From Liolophura sinensis (taxonomy: Eukaryota; Mollusca; Polyplacophora; Chitonida; Chitonidae): a stretch of DNA of 64,000 nt. The notes below the pieces were generated by a model. The model did not search any database and had not been told where the DNA came from. It saw only the letters and a list, made by a program, of their open reading frames with translations. Shown one piece after another: positions 54,801 to 57,800 of this stretch; position 1 is the stretch's first letter; every line of letters starts with the position of its first letter. The position numbers and the translations under genes were made by a program. The stretch spans positions 58,821,249 through 58,885,248 of the forward strand of contig NC_088295.1 in NCBI RefSeq assembly GCF_032854445.1, written 5' to 3'.

Positions 54801-57800
54801 GTAAGAGCATCAATAGAAATATGCTTGTTGGCAGGTAGCCCGACCAACCCTCCAAAGCAATTCCCTACTCTAATATTTTCATAGGGCCTTTGATGGAATA
54901 TTAATTTTTCATTTTTCTCTGAATGTTAATTTCTTCAAAGACTCCATTTCTTTCATTAGCCAGATTAACCAAAAATAATTTTAAAAATCCCTATCATCCC
55001 TCTCTTTCCTCATTGGGTTGGCTTGGGTTGCCCCCAACAAAGAACTTTTTTAATGATTTGTCTTAATCTAAACAATACAGGTTTAAATGACTGTATGTAC
55101 TCTTACCACCTACACTGTTAACCATATCTGTTGACATTTACACGCTGTATTTCTTCAAGCTTTTTTACAAGCTTTAACAAGGCGCACTAAGGGTGATTTT
55201 CAAAACCGTAAGTCACAAAATTACCTTTCTTTTTTGTCAAATAATAACAGCAAATGTATTTTAGCCTTCGAAGTATAGTTTAAGATGCCAATATTTAATC
55301 TAAACAGGTTTTTATTTCATGTAGGAATACGTTGACAAATTAGAGGAGCTATAACCTGAATCTTAACGTAGAAGTGAACATGCATGTAGACGCGGAAAGG
55401 CAAAGTTCTGGAGGCCAAGGTCTTATAGTGTGCTGTTTAACTAGATGTAATAGGCCACCAATTAAATGGAACAGGTTTAGGCCCAGCATGTTTGTACACT
55501 CCTACACTTGTGGACTACAGTTAAGAGCTCACACCCAAACAAACTGAGAGGTTGATGTACAGTAAATGTATGTAAGTGCTGACAACACTGACATGAGCAC
55601 ACGGTTTGACTTCATCATTCACTATACAACAGGTAAATTTTAGGCTTGGGCAGGTATGTTTACAAATATGACAAGCACATCATTTTACCTAAGCATGTGA
55701 AATCCCAATCACAAAATTTACATTATGCATAATTAACAGTAATGTTCACTTATTAAAGCAAAAATTAGAAAATGTTTTTGCAGTCCACCCCATGAGCATT
55801 GCTGCTAGTTAAAAAACACACATACTCCTAATCCACCATGAAAAGGCAACATTGTTAGGACAAGAAAACCACCTGTAAAACACTGTGGCCTGTAACCCAC
55901 CCTGGTATGTAGCCCACTATGAATATCACCCGACCTGGAAGCTACCAGCCCATAGCCTGTACAGACCAGATCATATTAACAGTAAGCTATCTACTGAACC
56001 TGTAACCCACCTTGGATATCCACCACTTCTCCACAACGCCTCTACAAATATCTGTCGGTATAACCCACCTCAATTATCCCCCTTGGCCTGTAACCTGTCA
56101 TGAATCTCCAGACCTAAAACCCACTGCATGTCTGAATATGCTTATTCAGATTAAAATTATTTAACCTTTTCGCCGTCCAAGAATATTTCATGTCTATGAT
56201 GGCGGAAACCCATGACCATCTGCAGGTTGCTGACAGATCTTAACATGTACAGAGAGGAAGCCAGAATAAGCTGGATTTGAACACACAGCTCACTGTGCTG
56301 CATTAGCACTCTAACCACCTGACCACTGAAGCCCCCAGCATGTCTGCAATTATGTATAATTATCCCCAAACCTAAAACCCATGATCAATTATTCCCCAGG
56401 CCTATAAACTAACTGTAATCAATCATCCCTCTGACCTGTAGCCCACCATGATCAATTATCCCCCAGGCCTGTAACCAAACATAATCAATTATCCCTCTGA
56501 CCTGTAGTCCACCATGATCAATTATCCCCGACCTGTAGCCAATCATGATCAATTATCCCCCGGACCTGTAACCCACTGACCAATTATCCCTCTGATATGC
56601 AGCCCACCATGATCAGTTATTCCACTGGCCCGTAAACCCACCAGGAATATCCCCCTGGTCTATAACCCACTATGAACAATGAGAGTATGCAACCAAATAT
56701 CACACATATGCCACCAATTCTGCGAATCTTTACATGCTGTCTGCTGCTTACCTTAACATGGGCTTATGAAGATGTATGTAAACTGTCCCTGACCTGTTCA
56801 TTGCGCTGGTCTCGCTCCACTTCCTTCTGCACAACCCTCCAGATTTCCTGTAAATCCACTTGATGACCATGCTGAGACTGGGCCAGACTTTCCTGAAGGA
56901 AAAAGTATACAGTATCCATGTACAAGCTTCGTCCACTCCAACACATGCATATATGTATATATAAGTAATGTACATGCACGACACAGATTAAACTTTTAAA
57001 AGAACAGAAACAGTTTCTGAGGCTCTGACAATGCCATATAGCACAGAAAACTGTGAAAGCAGGAAGTGGCTGCATAACAAGAATCTCTGCAGGCAAGTTC
57101 ACTGTAACAGTTAATGCTCTTCAATTCACGTGCCGCCGGTACTAGAATTCTTTTGCTTTTACACTATATAGAAAAGAAATTAACCAACAATTTATGCATG
57201 ATCACAAATCTTTTTTTAATTTTACAGAAAAACATTATACTTTGTATATTCTCATTATAAGAGACATTTACACAAAAGCTTAACCATCATATATTGTTCC
57301 AGCACAAAATCCCACAGTCAACTTTTATATGTAATTACACTAAATATGAGAAAAATTTAGGCATGTTTCAAAATCTCACTTGTTTACATGACCATCCAAA
57401 GTGATAACTATACATGTTTACCAATGTAAGGATGCTTTTTTATTTATCAAAATCATTTACATGCATATTGATTCCTTATGCAAAATAGGCCAGAAAAATT
57501 GTTTCTCGTAGAACTGATGGAGAATGTGTCAACCTAATTTGTCCCTTGGGTATTTGAGGCTAACATTGTTAAAGGTTGAGAAAACATAGAAATTACATAA
57601 TGTTAGATGTATATGTGGTTTTTAATATTTTTTTTCGATTTTTCTTTATGGAGGAAAAGACATTTCGAATTATTTATTGTATGGTGGGTATTTGTGACCA
57701 CCTGTTGGTACATAGTCTTTCTGTAATTATGTTATAAATAATAATGTAACACATGTTTAATAAATATATTTGCACTACAATTTTCAGCTAACATATGTGT

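Larger units (their letters stand above)
53263..56793. other. Intron with a degenerate minisatellite and SINE-A
   Basis: Unique AT-rich sequence to about 55880, then the minisatellite (55880-56680) interrupted by SINE-A (56135-56337). No exon seen. Confidence 0.45.
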
